A stretch of 38,296 nucleotides of DNA from an uncultured Bacteroidales bacterium (GTDB taxonomy: Bacteria > Bacteroidota > Bacteroidia > Bacteroidales > P3), in assembly GCA_937915785.1 (NCBI GenBank), contig CALGGY010000042.1, positions 1 through 38,296 of the forward strand, in the 5' to 3' direction. Made by a program: the position numbers and the translations under genes. Positions 9,444-16,927 of the stretch are shown in pieces. The notes below the pieces were generated by a model that did no database searches, was not told the DNA's origin, and was given only the letters and a program-made list of their open reading frames with translations. Each line of letters opens with the position of its first letter. Positions within the stretch are counted from its first letter, which is position 1.

Positions 9444-10923
9444 CTTGCAGATGCTCCGCAACTATATTTCAGATTATCCCAACGACAATAATGTAGGCGC
9501 CGTACAGCAGATGTTGAGCGATTTGGACAATATCCTTTGGGACGCCGTAAAAGATGAATACGACGCGGCTTGGTACAACCAGTACAAAACCCTTTTTCCG
9601 CAGGGACAGTATATACAGCAATGTCTCCAAATGCTCGACGACCTGCCGTGGATTGAAACAAAGAAAATAGACACGATTGACGCATACAAAGCCTATATGC
9701 GCGACTACCCGGGCAAACACGACAAAGAATGCAACAATAGAATCTCGGAACTTACCGACGACTCAGACTGGCAGTATGCAGAGCAAAGCGGACGCACCCC
9801 CGACCTGCAAACCTATATCGAAAAACACCCCAACGGCAAGCATAAAGCACAGGCAGAGCAGATGATTGCCAATAATAAGACTCACGATGACTTTATTGCC
9901 GCACTAAAAAAAGACAGAAACGCTCAAAATGCTCTTGCTATCCAGCAAGCTGTTGTTAACAATATTGTTTCATACGAAGAACTTGAGTCGGAAGGCATTT
10001 TTACCAAAGCAGAATGTGAAGCAATAAACGGTTATAGAGAGCCACAAATGGGGAACTGGCAGCGCCAGAATAGCTTGCCCGGCGAATATACTCAGGTCTA
10101 TTTTTGGGGTGTCAAACGTACTGGAAAAACCTGTCTTATTGCTGCTTTGCTTTCATACTTGAGCAAAGAAAAGCAAAATTTGAATTTTAATAATATAACT
10201 GGGGCAAATACTTTTGCAAATAGTTTGATAAGGAAAATGAATTTTAGTGATGGTAGTATCTCTGCACTTCCACCGACAAGTGAATCTTTTCAGCTGCCTG
10301 CTATGACTTTTACTTTCAAAGATAATAGGGGCAGAGAGCATAGGTTTTTAATAATGGATCTCGCAGGCGAAATCTATTCGGGTGTCTATAAGCAGGAAAA
10401 TGGTTATCAAATAACTGAAGAAGAACAAAACGTTTTGAATCAGGTTAAAAGCTATTTGAATGATAATAATGATAAAATCCATTTCTTTGTTTGGGAGTAT
10501 GGTGCTATGGAAAAACTTGTGCCTGAATTGGAGCAATTTGGTATAGAAGCAACCCAGATTGAGGTCCACGATGCTTTGCGCAACTTCTTTCAAGAAATTT
10601 TCACAGATAAATCTGTTGGAGTTTATGTTGTGGTAACAAAAAGTGATAAAGCTGATAAAGATGCTGAAGAAAAAGGAATTCAAAGAAATGAGCAAGTGAA
10701 AAGTTGGGTAACAAGCGGAGCTTTGGGTAATTTGAAGGAAAATTTAAAAGAAGATGTGAAAAAAGCTAATATAGATGTTAGTGAATGGCCAGTAATAAGT
10801 TTTTCGCTGGGAGAAGTATTTGCTGTAAATTTTGCTCACATGGATAAAACTGATATCGACAAGATAGTTGAGCTTATGATGCAGGGAACCAACCCGGTAA
10901 GAAAAAAAGGAATATTTAGCTAA
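9382..10923 (+). CDS. Helical-repeat protein with C-terminal Ras-like P-loop GTPase domain
   Basis: The N-terminal ~165 residues contain helical-hairpin repeats with a conserved Trp and a 'Y...YP(n)G' turn (around 28-33, 67-75, 101-110, 140-151). Such repeats often accompany GTPase or caspase domains in bacteria. The C-terminal GTPase carries G1 GVKRTGKT (243-250), G3 DLAGE (326-330), G4 TKSD (419-422) and a G5-like SFSLG (473-477), consistent with the small-GTPase-like domains found in predicted bacterial conflict systems. The ORF's first possible start is GTG at 9382; the first ATG is at 9451. Neither is convincing, because the first repeat begins in the other frame upstream, so this is probably the 3' part of a frameshifted gene starting at 9009. 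From about 9890 the coding sequence is visibly more AT-rich than the segment before it. Confidence 0.78.
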   Translation: MPIAKPLDIGQCWPQADRENNLQMLRNYISDYPNDNNVGAVQQMLSDLDNILWDAVKDEYDAAWYNQYKTLFPQGQYIQQCLQMLDDLPWIETKKIDTIDAYKAYMRDYPGKHDKECNNRISELTDDSDWQYAEQSGRTPDLQTYIEKHPNGKHKAQAEQMIANNKTHDDFIAALKKDRNAQNALAIQQAVVNNIVSYEELESEGIFTKAECEAINGYREPQMGNWQRQNSLPGEYTQVYFWGVKRTGKTCLIAALLSYLSKEKQNLNFNNITGANTFANSLIRKMNFSDGSISALPPTSESFQLPAMTFTFKDNRGREHRFLIMDLAGEIYSGVYKQENGYQITEEEQNVLNQVKSYLNDNNDKIHFFVWEYGAMEKLVPELEQFGIEATQIEVHDALRNFFQEIFTDKSVGVYVVVTKSDKADKDAEEKGIQRNEQVKSWVTSGALGNLKENLKEDVKKANIDVSEWPVISFSLGEVFAVNFAHMDKTDIDKIVELMMQGTNPVRKKGIFS

Positions 10924-10944
10924 ATATATTAAAAGAAGAATTAT

Positions 10945-12825
10945 ATGGAGATATTAGTAAAAAACAATTCGGAGAAAATCTATTCGAAACCTCAAGCCGT
11001 CGCATGGATGAACAATGTTGAAAATGATTTTAGAAGACCGGTTAGAGATATGATGAAACTTGACAGTTGCTATTATTTGTCTAATAATAGAGGTGGTTTT
11101 TTTTACGGATGTGCATGGAAGGGAAAGGAAACTGGTAATGTTGGTGATACCGGAATTCTTTCTGCCACGTTCTATACAGGCAAAAAGTGGCTGAAAGACA
11201 GCACCAAGCTTGTGCAGTTCATGAAACAACTGATGGCGGATTTCTCACAACTGATGACGCTGTACACCAACGACGATTTCTCCAGGTATTTTGCAGACAA
11301 GAATCAGCAAATCCAAGAAATTGAAAAATATCTCACCGCTGCTCCCAACTTGCAGTTGCCACCACTGTCCGAAAACTCTAAGACTTATGCCTACCGCGAG
11401 TATAAAAAAGAAGAGGAGTTGATAAAGTTTCTCAATAATCCTATCCAAAAAGAGTATGGCGAAAGATTCGTGTTTCTGGTGGATGCCGATAAAAAAGTAT
11501 TCCCTTCTGCTAATGTGGATAAGATTACATCCCCAATCAGCAGGGTGTTAACCATAAAAAAATCTGCAGACGGCTTTGCCACAGCGGTGAAAAGCAACGA
11601 TGATTCCACCCCGGTATATGCTTGTTTCGAAAATGCTGAAAACCCATTCTGCGTGAAGTATTCCAAATCCGGTTTCGAAGAAAAACTTCTGCCTATTAAA
11701 AAAATGGCAGACTCTTATAAATATTTAACACGAGAAGGCAACGAAATAACCCTTAAATCCCCCAAAGAGGCTGGTTGGGAATTTGAAAAAGATGTTACAA
11801 TTGAGATAATAGATAATAAAGAAACAGGAAAGCCTATAGAAGGCGTGTCGGTGACATGTGGGAATCTGAGTCCCAAAACAGATGAGAGCGGCATTGTTCA
11901 GCTTAAGTTGAAAGAGGGGGAAAACAAAGTTACTTTGGGGCATAAGAATTATGAAAGTAGCGAGGGCTTCAAAATTTCTGTTGACGCAAAAACTAAAAAC
12001 TATACTATAAAAATGACAAAGCTCACAGACAATTATTCAATATCTGCAGGCACAGCAAAGGTTGATCTGTCATTGCCAAAAGGCGAAAAATTGCCGCCTA
12101 AGTTGGTGGTTGAAAAAAAAGACAAAAACGCAAGCGAAAGCAATTCCAAAAAGTGCTATTTCCGAGATTATCTTCTTATAATACTTTTTGCCTTAGGCCT
12201 TGCGATTGGCTGTGCTATTGGGCATTATTTGTGGAAAACGCCGGTGGAGGTGGAAACCCCTCAAGACCCCGCAGCAGAAGAACCGACAGAAAACCAAGAT
12301 GATCTCGAGAAACAAGACGTGTCATCTCTAAATGCCAAAAATACTGATGAATGGACCAAATACGCCATAAAATCCAATAAATACAAAGAGTTCTTGGAAA
12401 AAGAGCTTATCGAATTCACAAAACCTCTCGAAGAGCATCCGGAAATAACAAATAAACATTGGAAAGAGTGCTACGATTTATACAAGCAACTAAAAGAAAA
12501 TGTACCACCCGACAGCCTCAAAAATGCCGTAAAGTCGGCTTACGACTCAAAAGATGGAAAATACAGCCTCAAAAAACTAAAAAAGAATCTCGAAGAACTG
12601 AAAGGTAAACAAAACAATTCCTCTTCCGACAATCAAAAAAAACAAGATAACAACAATTCTCTCCAAACCACCAATAATGATGAATTTACCCCAAGCGGCG
12701 GTAGTTCCACTACAGGGGGGGGGGGTAAAAAGGAACAGCCACAAACACAAACTAAAAGCGCGAGCCAAGACCCTGCTGGTAATACTGAAGGGACGGGAAA
12801 AAACGCCCCGACCCCTCACGTGTGA
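10945..12825 (+). CDS. Single-pass membrane protein with carboxypeptidase-regulatory/PEGA-like domain
   Basis: A 626-residue protein in four parts. Residues 1-280 form a mixed alpha/beta region I do not recognise. Residues ~285-356 look like a small beta-sandwich of the carboxypeptidase-regulatory or PEGA type (TGKPIEGVSVTCG, then ENKVTLGHKNY). One membrane helix lies at about 409-431. The C-terminal tail is charged and later low-complexity (Asn/Gln/Gly/Ser). There is no signal peptide, and basic residues (KK, R) before the helix suggest a cytoplasmic N-terminus and periplasmic tail, the same layout as the InlB-repeat protein of this operon. An 11-G run at 12715-12725 encodes four glycines in the tail and is a likely slippage site. 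It follows the GTPase gene by 21 bases, hinting at a GTPase partner. Confidence 0.72.
   Translation: MEILVKNNSEKIYSKPQAVAWMNNVENDFRRPVRDMMKLDSCYYLSNNRGGFFYGCAWKGKETGNVGDTGILSATFYTGKKWLKDSTKLVQFMKQLMADFSQLMTLYTNDDFSRYFADKNQQIQEIEKYLTAAPNLQLPPLSENSKTYAYREYKKEEELIKFLNNPIQKEYGERFVFLVDADKKVFPSANVDKITSPISRVLTIKKSADGFATAVKSNDDSTPVYACFENAENPFCVKYSKSGFEEKLLPIKKMADSYKYLTREGNEITLKSPKEAGWEFEKDVTIEIIDNKETGKPIEGVSVTCGNLSPKTDESGIVQLKLKEGENKVTLGHKNYESSEGFKISVDAKTKNYTIKMTKLTDNYSISAGTAKVDLSLPKGEKLPPKLVVEKKDKNASESNSKKCYFRDYLLIILFALGLAIGCAIGHYLWKTPVEVETPQDPAAEEPTENQDDLEKQDVSSLNAKNTDEWTKYAIKSNKYKEFLEKELIEFTKPLEEHPEITNKHWKECYDLYKQLKENVPPDSLKNAVKSAYDSKDGKYSLKKLKKNLEELKGKQNNSSSDNQKKQDNNNSLQTTNNDEFTPSGGSSTTGGGGKKEQPQTQTKSASQDPAGNTEGTGKNAPTPHV
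12715..12725 (+). repeat. G11 homopolymer inside a coding region
   Basis: Eleven consecutive G residues lie in frame in the 626-residue membrane protein gene and encode Gly-Gly-Gly-Gly. One extra G would give an immediate stop (taa at 12726-12728). One fewer would read on to the stop at 12848-12850, changing the last ~33 residues. Long G runs are classic slipped-strand mispairing sites and are also error-prone in sequencing. Confidence 0.95.
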
Positions 12826-12894
12826 GCAAGCCGAAGGGGGCAAATGGTAGTGCTACTAATAATTCAGAAAACGTTGATTGGTAATAATTCGATT

Positions 12895-13761
12895 ATGACA
12901 AAAAAAAACAATGAAACCAAACGGCTGATTGCAAAAATAGCCCTTATAGTTTTGCTACTGCTTATCGTATCGGCGGTGCTGTTGTTGTTTAAGTCCAATT
13001 TGGATGCGTCCGGCATCAAAAAGAAGAAGATAAAAGCCTACTCTTTCGTAGAGCATATCCAGCAGTCCGACAGCATTGCCTCGCAACCCTCGCTTACCAA
13101 AGCATTGGAGGTGTACAGTGCCCTGTACAACGAAATACGTGTGGAGGCTTCGGTTACGGCAAACAGCTCCAAAGGACCGTATAGTCTGCTCTCCGATGCC
13201 GATGCTGACAAACTTTTCAGCGACATCTCTTCGCACATCTGCTCGCTTTACATATCCCAAGCCGAAAGTCTCTTCAATTCATCGGTTTGGCCGAAAGATA
13301 AAATGGATGAATTGGATAAGGTGGGCAGGCTCTTGGCACAAGGCGGCTACAATGGCGTGGCATCTTATTCCAGGGATGTTAATCGGTTCTTGGGCTACGT
13401 TAGTGGCTATCGTAGCGCTCTCAACGCAGTAAATAGGGCTAAAGATTGCCGAAGCTCCGCTGTTTACTATTCAATTATGGCAACAGTTAATCGCTATAAA
13501 GGAAAGGAGCCGTATAAAAATAACACGGCTCTAAACAACAAGCTGAATAGTGCGGAAAAAACTGCCAAACGCTCATTGATGAACTGTGTAATGCGCATGG
13601 TGGACGCACACAACAACAAAGTGAAAAACAACATATTTTCAGACAATGCAGCTTATCTTCAATCGCGTAGAGCATGTGAGGATGCAATTTGGGACGCAAA
13701 TACTGTGTTGCAAGGATTTGACAAATGGGATGCTTCAAAGATGATACAATCACTCCAATAA
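12895..13761 (+). CDS. Small single-pass membrane protein of unknown function
   Basis: A 288-residue protein from the ATG at 12895. The frame stays open to an ATG at 12844, which is possible but adds a hydrophobic stretch just before the natural basic start MTKKNNETKR. One membrane helix (about 11-32) follows that basic head, so the rest is probably periplasmic. The remainder is helical, with many Ala, Ser, Asn and Lys and no motif I recognise. A low-complexity tract of A8 sits at the start codon region. It lies between the G11-containing membrane protein gene and the last gene of the operon (15 bases before it) and is probably a structural component of the same envelope assembly. Confidence 0.68.
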   Translation: MTKKNNETKRLIAKIALIVLLLLIVSAVLLLFKSNLDASGIKKKKIKAYSFVEHIQQSDSIASQPSLTKALEVYSALYNEIRVEASVTANSSKGPYSLLSDADADKLFSDISSHICSLYISQAESLFNSSVWPKDKMDELDKVGRLLAQGGYNGVASYSRDVNRFLGYVSGYRSALNAVNRAKDCRSSAVYYSIMATVNRYKGKEPYKNNTALNNKLNSAEKTAKRSLMNCVMRMVDAHNNKVKNNIFSDNAAYLQSRRACEDAIWDANTVLQGFDKWDASKMIQSLQ

Positions 13762-13776
13762 TAAAAGTTTCGTTTT

Positions 13777-14664
13777 ATGGTAAAAGTCAATGTTTTTTCA
13801 ATATCATTGTTTTTCCTGCCGGTGTTTTTTGTTGGGGCAGATGCGCTTGCTTCGGAGCCTTGCACTATTGATAAGTGTGTTTTGGCAATTCCCGACACTA
13901 ATAAAAGAACGCCTAAACCGGCAATTTACACAAAAATCAATTCTGACAACAAAAAAGTTGCCGATGGTGGCACAATTGTGGGTCCGGTTACAGACGATAC
14001 CCTGCCGCCTGCGGTGGACAGTGTAATGCTGCTCAGGCTGCAGATAGCCGAGGCGCGGCTGTCTATCCGCAAATTGTCGGATTCTTGCGCAATGCTCAAA
14101 CAGCGCAACCAGAAGCTTTCAAAGCAGATCACCGACACGGTGAACCGCCTTGTCGCTGCCAGCCGTTTCTTGGAAGATGTGCTTAATACTAACAGCGCTA
14201 AGCGGGCGCTTTTCGAGACACCGCTCTTTTATAAGTACAGCCAAAGTTGTATCGACTCAACAAAAGCGTTGGTGTCATCCTTTTATCCCAATTCCGCTTT
14301 TTTCGGATGGTTCAACCCATTTCTCGACAATTATGGCGCCTACCATTCCGAAATTGCCACATGGATAGATTCTGTAATTGATTTGGTAAAAAACAATAAC
14401 AGCAAGTACTTTGCAATTTCCAAACTTTTTAATAATGCAGTGTATATGCTTGAGCAGACAAAATATTACAAAGAAAGGAAAAAATCGGAGCTGAATCAGG
14501 TTTATGGCCATGTTTTTTGGCTCGATGTGCGTATTAACAAAGTTTTTGCAGCTCTCGACAAAAAAAACTATATTGACGATCCGCTCAAACTGGACCAAGT
14601 TTCAGATGATGGGCTCAAACATGAGATAATTAAACGGCTTCAGGCAATACGTGGAGAATTTTAA
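13777..14664 (+). CDS. Exported coiled-coil protein, last gene of the operon
   Basis: A 295-residue protein with a probable signal peptide: a hydrophobic stretch over residues 5-20 and the cleavage-like ALA before SEP at about 23-25. A Pro/Thr-rich linker (30-80) follows, then an alpha-helical, probably coiled-coil segment (about 82-125, heptad-like Leu spacing, SDSCAMLKQRNQKLSKQI), then a helical C-terminal domain. No lipobox or sorting domain is seen, so it is likely periplasmic. It begins 15 bases after the preceding gene and ends 26 bases before a strong terminator, which marks it as the end of the transcription unit. Family not recognised. Confidence 0.7.
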   Translation: MVKVNVFSISLFFLPVFFVGADALASEPCTIDKCVLAIPDTNKRTPKPAIYTKINSDNKKVADGGTIVGPVTDDTLPPAVDSVMLLRLQIAEARLSIRKLSDSCAMLKQRNQKLSKQITDTVNRLVAASRFLEDVLNTNSAKRALFETPLFYKYSQSCIDSTKALVSSFYPNSAFFGWFNPFLDNYGAYHSEIATWIDSVIDLVKNNNSKYFAISKLFNNAVYMLEQTKYYKERKKSELNQVYGHVFWLDVRINKVFAALDKKNYIDDPLKLDQVSDDGLKHEIIKRLQAIRGEF

Positions 14665-14690
14665 AACGTTGATTCTCAAGAAACAAAACA

Positions 14691-14725
14691 GCCCGCCAAA
14701 AACCAATTCGGCGGGCCTTTTGTTC
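14691..14725. terminator. Rho-independent terminator ending the SrfB operon, probably bidirectional
   Basis: Perfect 7-bp stem GCCCGCC (14691-14697) / GGCGGGC (14710-14716) with a 12-base loop, followed by CTTTTGTT on the + strand. A-rich sequence on the other side (aaacaaaaca) gives a T-rich run on the - strand, so it can also serve the convergent sigma factor gene ending at 14756. Confidence 0.85.
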
Positions 14726-14755
14726 TAATCAAACACCTGAAAATCCCCCCCCCTC

Positions 14756-15616
14756 TTACAAATACGGTTTGAGGTTGTTGCATTTGGAGCTTTGGCGGAG
14801 GCGTTTCAGCGCTTTTTCTTTTATCTGCCGCACGCGTTCGCGGGTGAGGTCGAATTTTACGGCCACCTCGTCGAGGCTCAGCGGGTGGGGCATGCCTATG
14901 CCGTACACCATTTTTAGCACTCCGCGTTCCGTCTCGCCGAGGGAGGAGAGCGACCGTTCTATCTCCTGCGACAGCGATTCGTGCAGCAGGTTGTCGTCGG
15001 TGTCGGGGGTGTTCTCGTTGGGCATCACGTCTATGTAGTTGGTGTCCTCGTCGGTGGCAAGGGGGGCGTCGATGGAAATGGGGCGGCTCGAGTGCCTCAA
15101 TGCGCTGCGAATCTTGTCCAAAGGTATGTCCAGATGCTCCGAAATCTCGGTATCGGATGGTGTCCGTTGCAGCTCCTGCTCAAGGCGTGCCACCTCTTTC
15201 TTTATCTGGCTAAGCACTCCCAGCTGGTTGGATGGCAGGCGCACCATGCGCGAGTTGTCGGCAATGGCCTGCAGTATCGACTGGCGTATCCACCACACGG
15301 CGTAGGTGATGAATTTGAAGCCGCGTGTCTCGTCGAAACGGCGCGCGGCCTTTATCAGCCCCAAGTTGCCCTCGTTGATAAGGTCGGAGAGCGAGAGACC
15401 TTGGTTTTGGTATTGTTTTGCCACCGACACCACAAACCTGAGGTTGCATCGCACCAGCCTGTCAAGGGCCCGTTCGTCGCCCTCGCGTATCTGTTGTGCC
15501 AAACGCACCTCCTCGTCGGGACTGAGCAGGTTTTCGCTGCAGATGTCCTGCAAAAACAAGTCCAGCGACCTGTCTTCGCGGTTGGTGATGGAAGGCGTTA
15601 TTTTCAACTGCTTCAT
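14756..15616 (-). CDS. rpoD: Primary-type sigma-70 factor, tandem copy A
   Basis: A 286-residue sigma-70 factor of the short Bacteroidota primary type, which lacks the long region 1.1. Region 1.2 lies at about 17-47. Region 2 (about 53-120) contains LRFVVSVAKQYQNQGL, LINEGNLGLIKAARRFD and the region 2.3/2.4 aromatic stretch FKFITYAVWWIRQSI. Region 3 spans about 121-190. Region 4 carries the helix-turn-helix LTRERVRQIKEKALKRLRQ near the C-terminus. It lies downstream of a second, very similar copy on the same strand, 171 bases away, so it is probably the younger or specialised paralogue: it has changes at positions where copy B reads like the usual Bacteroidota protein (RCNLRFV versus KANLRFV). 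It likely directs RNA polymerase to TTTG / TAnnTTTG promoters. A C9 run lies just beyond its stop codon. Confidence 0.9.
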   Translation of the reverse strand: MKQLKITPSITNREDRSLDLFLQDICSENLLSPDEEVRLAQQIREGDERALDRLVRCNLRFVVSVAKQYQNQGLSLSDLINEGNLGLIKAARRFDETRGFKFITYAVWWIRQSILQAIADNSRMVRLPSNQLGVLSQIKKEVARLEQELQRTPSDTEISEHLDIPLDKIRSALRHSSRPISIDAPLATDEDTNYIDVMPNENTPDTDDNLLHESLSQEIERSLSSLGETERGVLKMVYGIGMPHPLSLDEVAVKFDLTRERVRQIKEKALKRLRQSSKCNNLKPYL

Positions 15617-15787
15617 ATATAGTCAATTTCTATTGGTCTGTAATTGCTTGCGTACCGTGGTTAAAAGGCGGTGATTTTTTTTTCGCTCTTGCAGTAAAAG
15701 TTATCCGTGGTAAAAAAAAGTCTGTCCAGTGGCGTCATCAGTGTTGCAAACGTGATGGCAGCCCACGTGCGGCAGAAGGCAGGTCTG

Positions 15788-16651
15788 TTATAGATAAGGT
15801 TTGAGGTTGTTGCTCTTGGTGCTTTGGCGGAGGCGTTTCAGCGCTTTTTCTTTTATCTGCCTTACGCGTTCGCGTGTGAGGTCGTATTTCATGGCCACCT
15901 CGTCGAGGCTCAGCGGGTGGGGCATGCCTATGCCGAACACCATTTTAAGCACTCCGCGTTCCGTTTCGCCAAGCGTTGCCAGCGACCGTTCCACCTCTGT
16001 GGAGAGCGACTCTTGAAGCAGGTTGTCGTCGGTGTCGGGGGTGTCGTCGTTGGGCATCACGTCTATGTAGTTGGTATCCTCGTCGTTGGCAAGAGGCGCG
16101 TCGATGGATATGTGCCTGCCCGAGTTTTCCAGAATGCTTTTTATCTTCTCTATCGGCATGTCCAAATGTTCCGAAATTTCGGTCTCCGACGGCGGGCGCT
16201 CCAGCTTTTGCTCAAGGCGTGCAATCTCTTTCTTTATCTTGTTGAGCACGCCCAGCTGGTTCGACGGCAGACGCACAATGCGCGAGTTCTCGGCAATGGC
16301 CTGCAGTATCGACTGGCGTATCCACCACACGGCGTACGATATGAATTTGAACCCACGGGTCTCGTCGAAACGTTTGGCGGCCTTTATAAGTCCTATGTTG
16401 CCCTCGTTGATAAGGTCGGGCAGTGCCAGCCCTTGGTTCTGGTACTGTTTGGCTACCGAAACCACAAATCGCAGGTTGGCTTTTATCAGCTTGTCAAGAG
16501 CCTGCTCGTCGCCCTCGCGAATTTTCTGCGCCAGACGCACCTCCTCGTCGGGGGTGAGCAGCTTTTCGCTGCAGATGTCCTGCAAATACTTGTCAAAAGC
16601 CTTGTCCTGACTGCGTTCCGTGTAGGATACGTTTATTTTTAGTTGCTTCAT
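15788..16651 (-). CDS. rpoD: Primary sigma-70 factor, tandem copy B
   Basis: A 287-residue primary-type sigma factor, roughly four-fifths identical by eye to the adjacent copy A. Sigma regions 1.2, 2, 3 and 4 are all intact: the WW-containing region 2.3 (FKFISYAVWWIRQSI) is almost identical to copy A, as is the region 4.2 helix-turn-helix (LTRERVRQIKEKALKRLRQ). Differences cluster at the N-terminus and in region 3 (IKSILENSGRHIS here, IRSALRHSSRPIS in copy A). Because its residues look more typical of Bacteroidota RpoD, I take this as the main housekeeping copy. It is transcribed divergently from ffh across a 276-base AT-rich intergenic region. Confidence 0.92.
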   Translation of the reverse strand: MKQLKINVSYTERSQDKAFDKYLQDICSEKLLTPDEEVRLAQKIREGDEQALDKLIKANLRFVVSVAKQYQNQGLALPDLINEGNIGLIKAAKRFDETRGFKFISYAVWWIRQSILQAIAENSRIVRLPSNQLGVLNKIKKEIARLEQKLERPPSETEISEHLDMPIEKIKSILENSGRHISIDAPLANDEDTNYIDVMPNDDTPDTDDNLLQESLSTEVERSLATLGETERGVLKMVFGIGMPHPLSLDEVAMKYDLTRERVRQIKEKALKRLRQSTKSNNLKPYL

Positions 16652-16927
16652 ATTGCTTGATAGTTTTTACGTTGAACCAATACAATCTCTACGTCAAAAA
16701 AAACTTTCTCGGTTCAATCGTATTTTTTTCGTTTTTTTTCCGAAAAGGTTACGTTTTTAGGTCAAAAAAATTGCACGTACATTATTAAAAAAGTGTTTGA
16801 TTGATGTTATTTGTCAATAAAGTACTGTCATTCAGATTGTTCGTAAGTGGTGTGGACAAAAACATTAAAACACATTTCCAAATGTCGCAAAAAAAACGTA
16901 TTTTTGCAAAAAAATAGACAGCAAGAA
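16652..16927. other. AT-rich divergent intergenic region between rpoD copy B and ffh
   Basis: 276 bases without a gene, with several T7-T8 runs and one clear -7-type box for ffh (16899-16906). I saw no RNA gene, riboswitch fold or repeat here. The ORF continuing upstream of ffh in its frame is explained by low stop-codon density. Confidence 0.6.
16899..16906 (+). promoter_or_regulatory. Bacteroidota -7 box for ffh
   Basis: TATTTTTG matches the Bacteroidota -7 consensus TAnnTTTG and lies 21 bases before the ffh start codon. A good TTTG -33 element at the usual distance is not evident, so the assignment is tentative. Confidence 0.45.

Noticed and set aside
1..14664. Prophage or integrated element carrying the SrfB operon
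   Set aside because: No integrase, transposase, tRNA or flanking direct repeat was seen in the window; the left edge is missing, so it remains open.
14745..14753. C9 run beside the sigma factor copy A stop
   Set aside because: It lies outside coding sequence, so length changes would have no effect on the protein; no role seen.
15824..16642. A 272-codon open frame on the + strand across sigma factor copy B (and a similar one at 14981-15622 across copy A)
   Set aside because: Antisense shadows of the two rpoD genes; the two look similar only because the genes are duplicates.
16847..16927. Upstream start for ffh
   Set aside because: It would cover the -7 box, and the extra residues are absent from the Ffh family.
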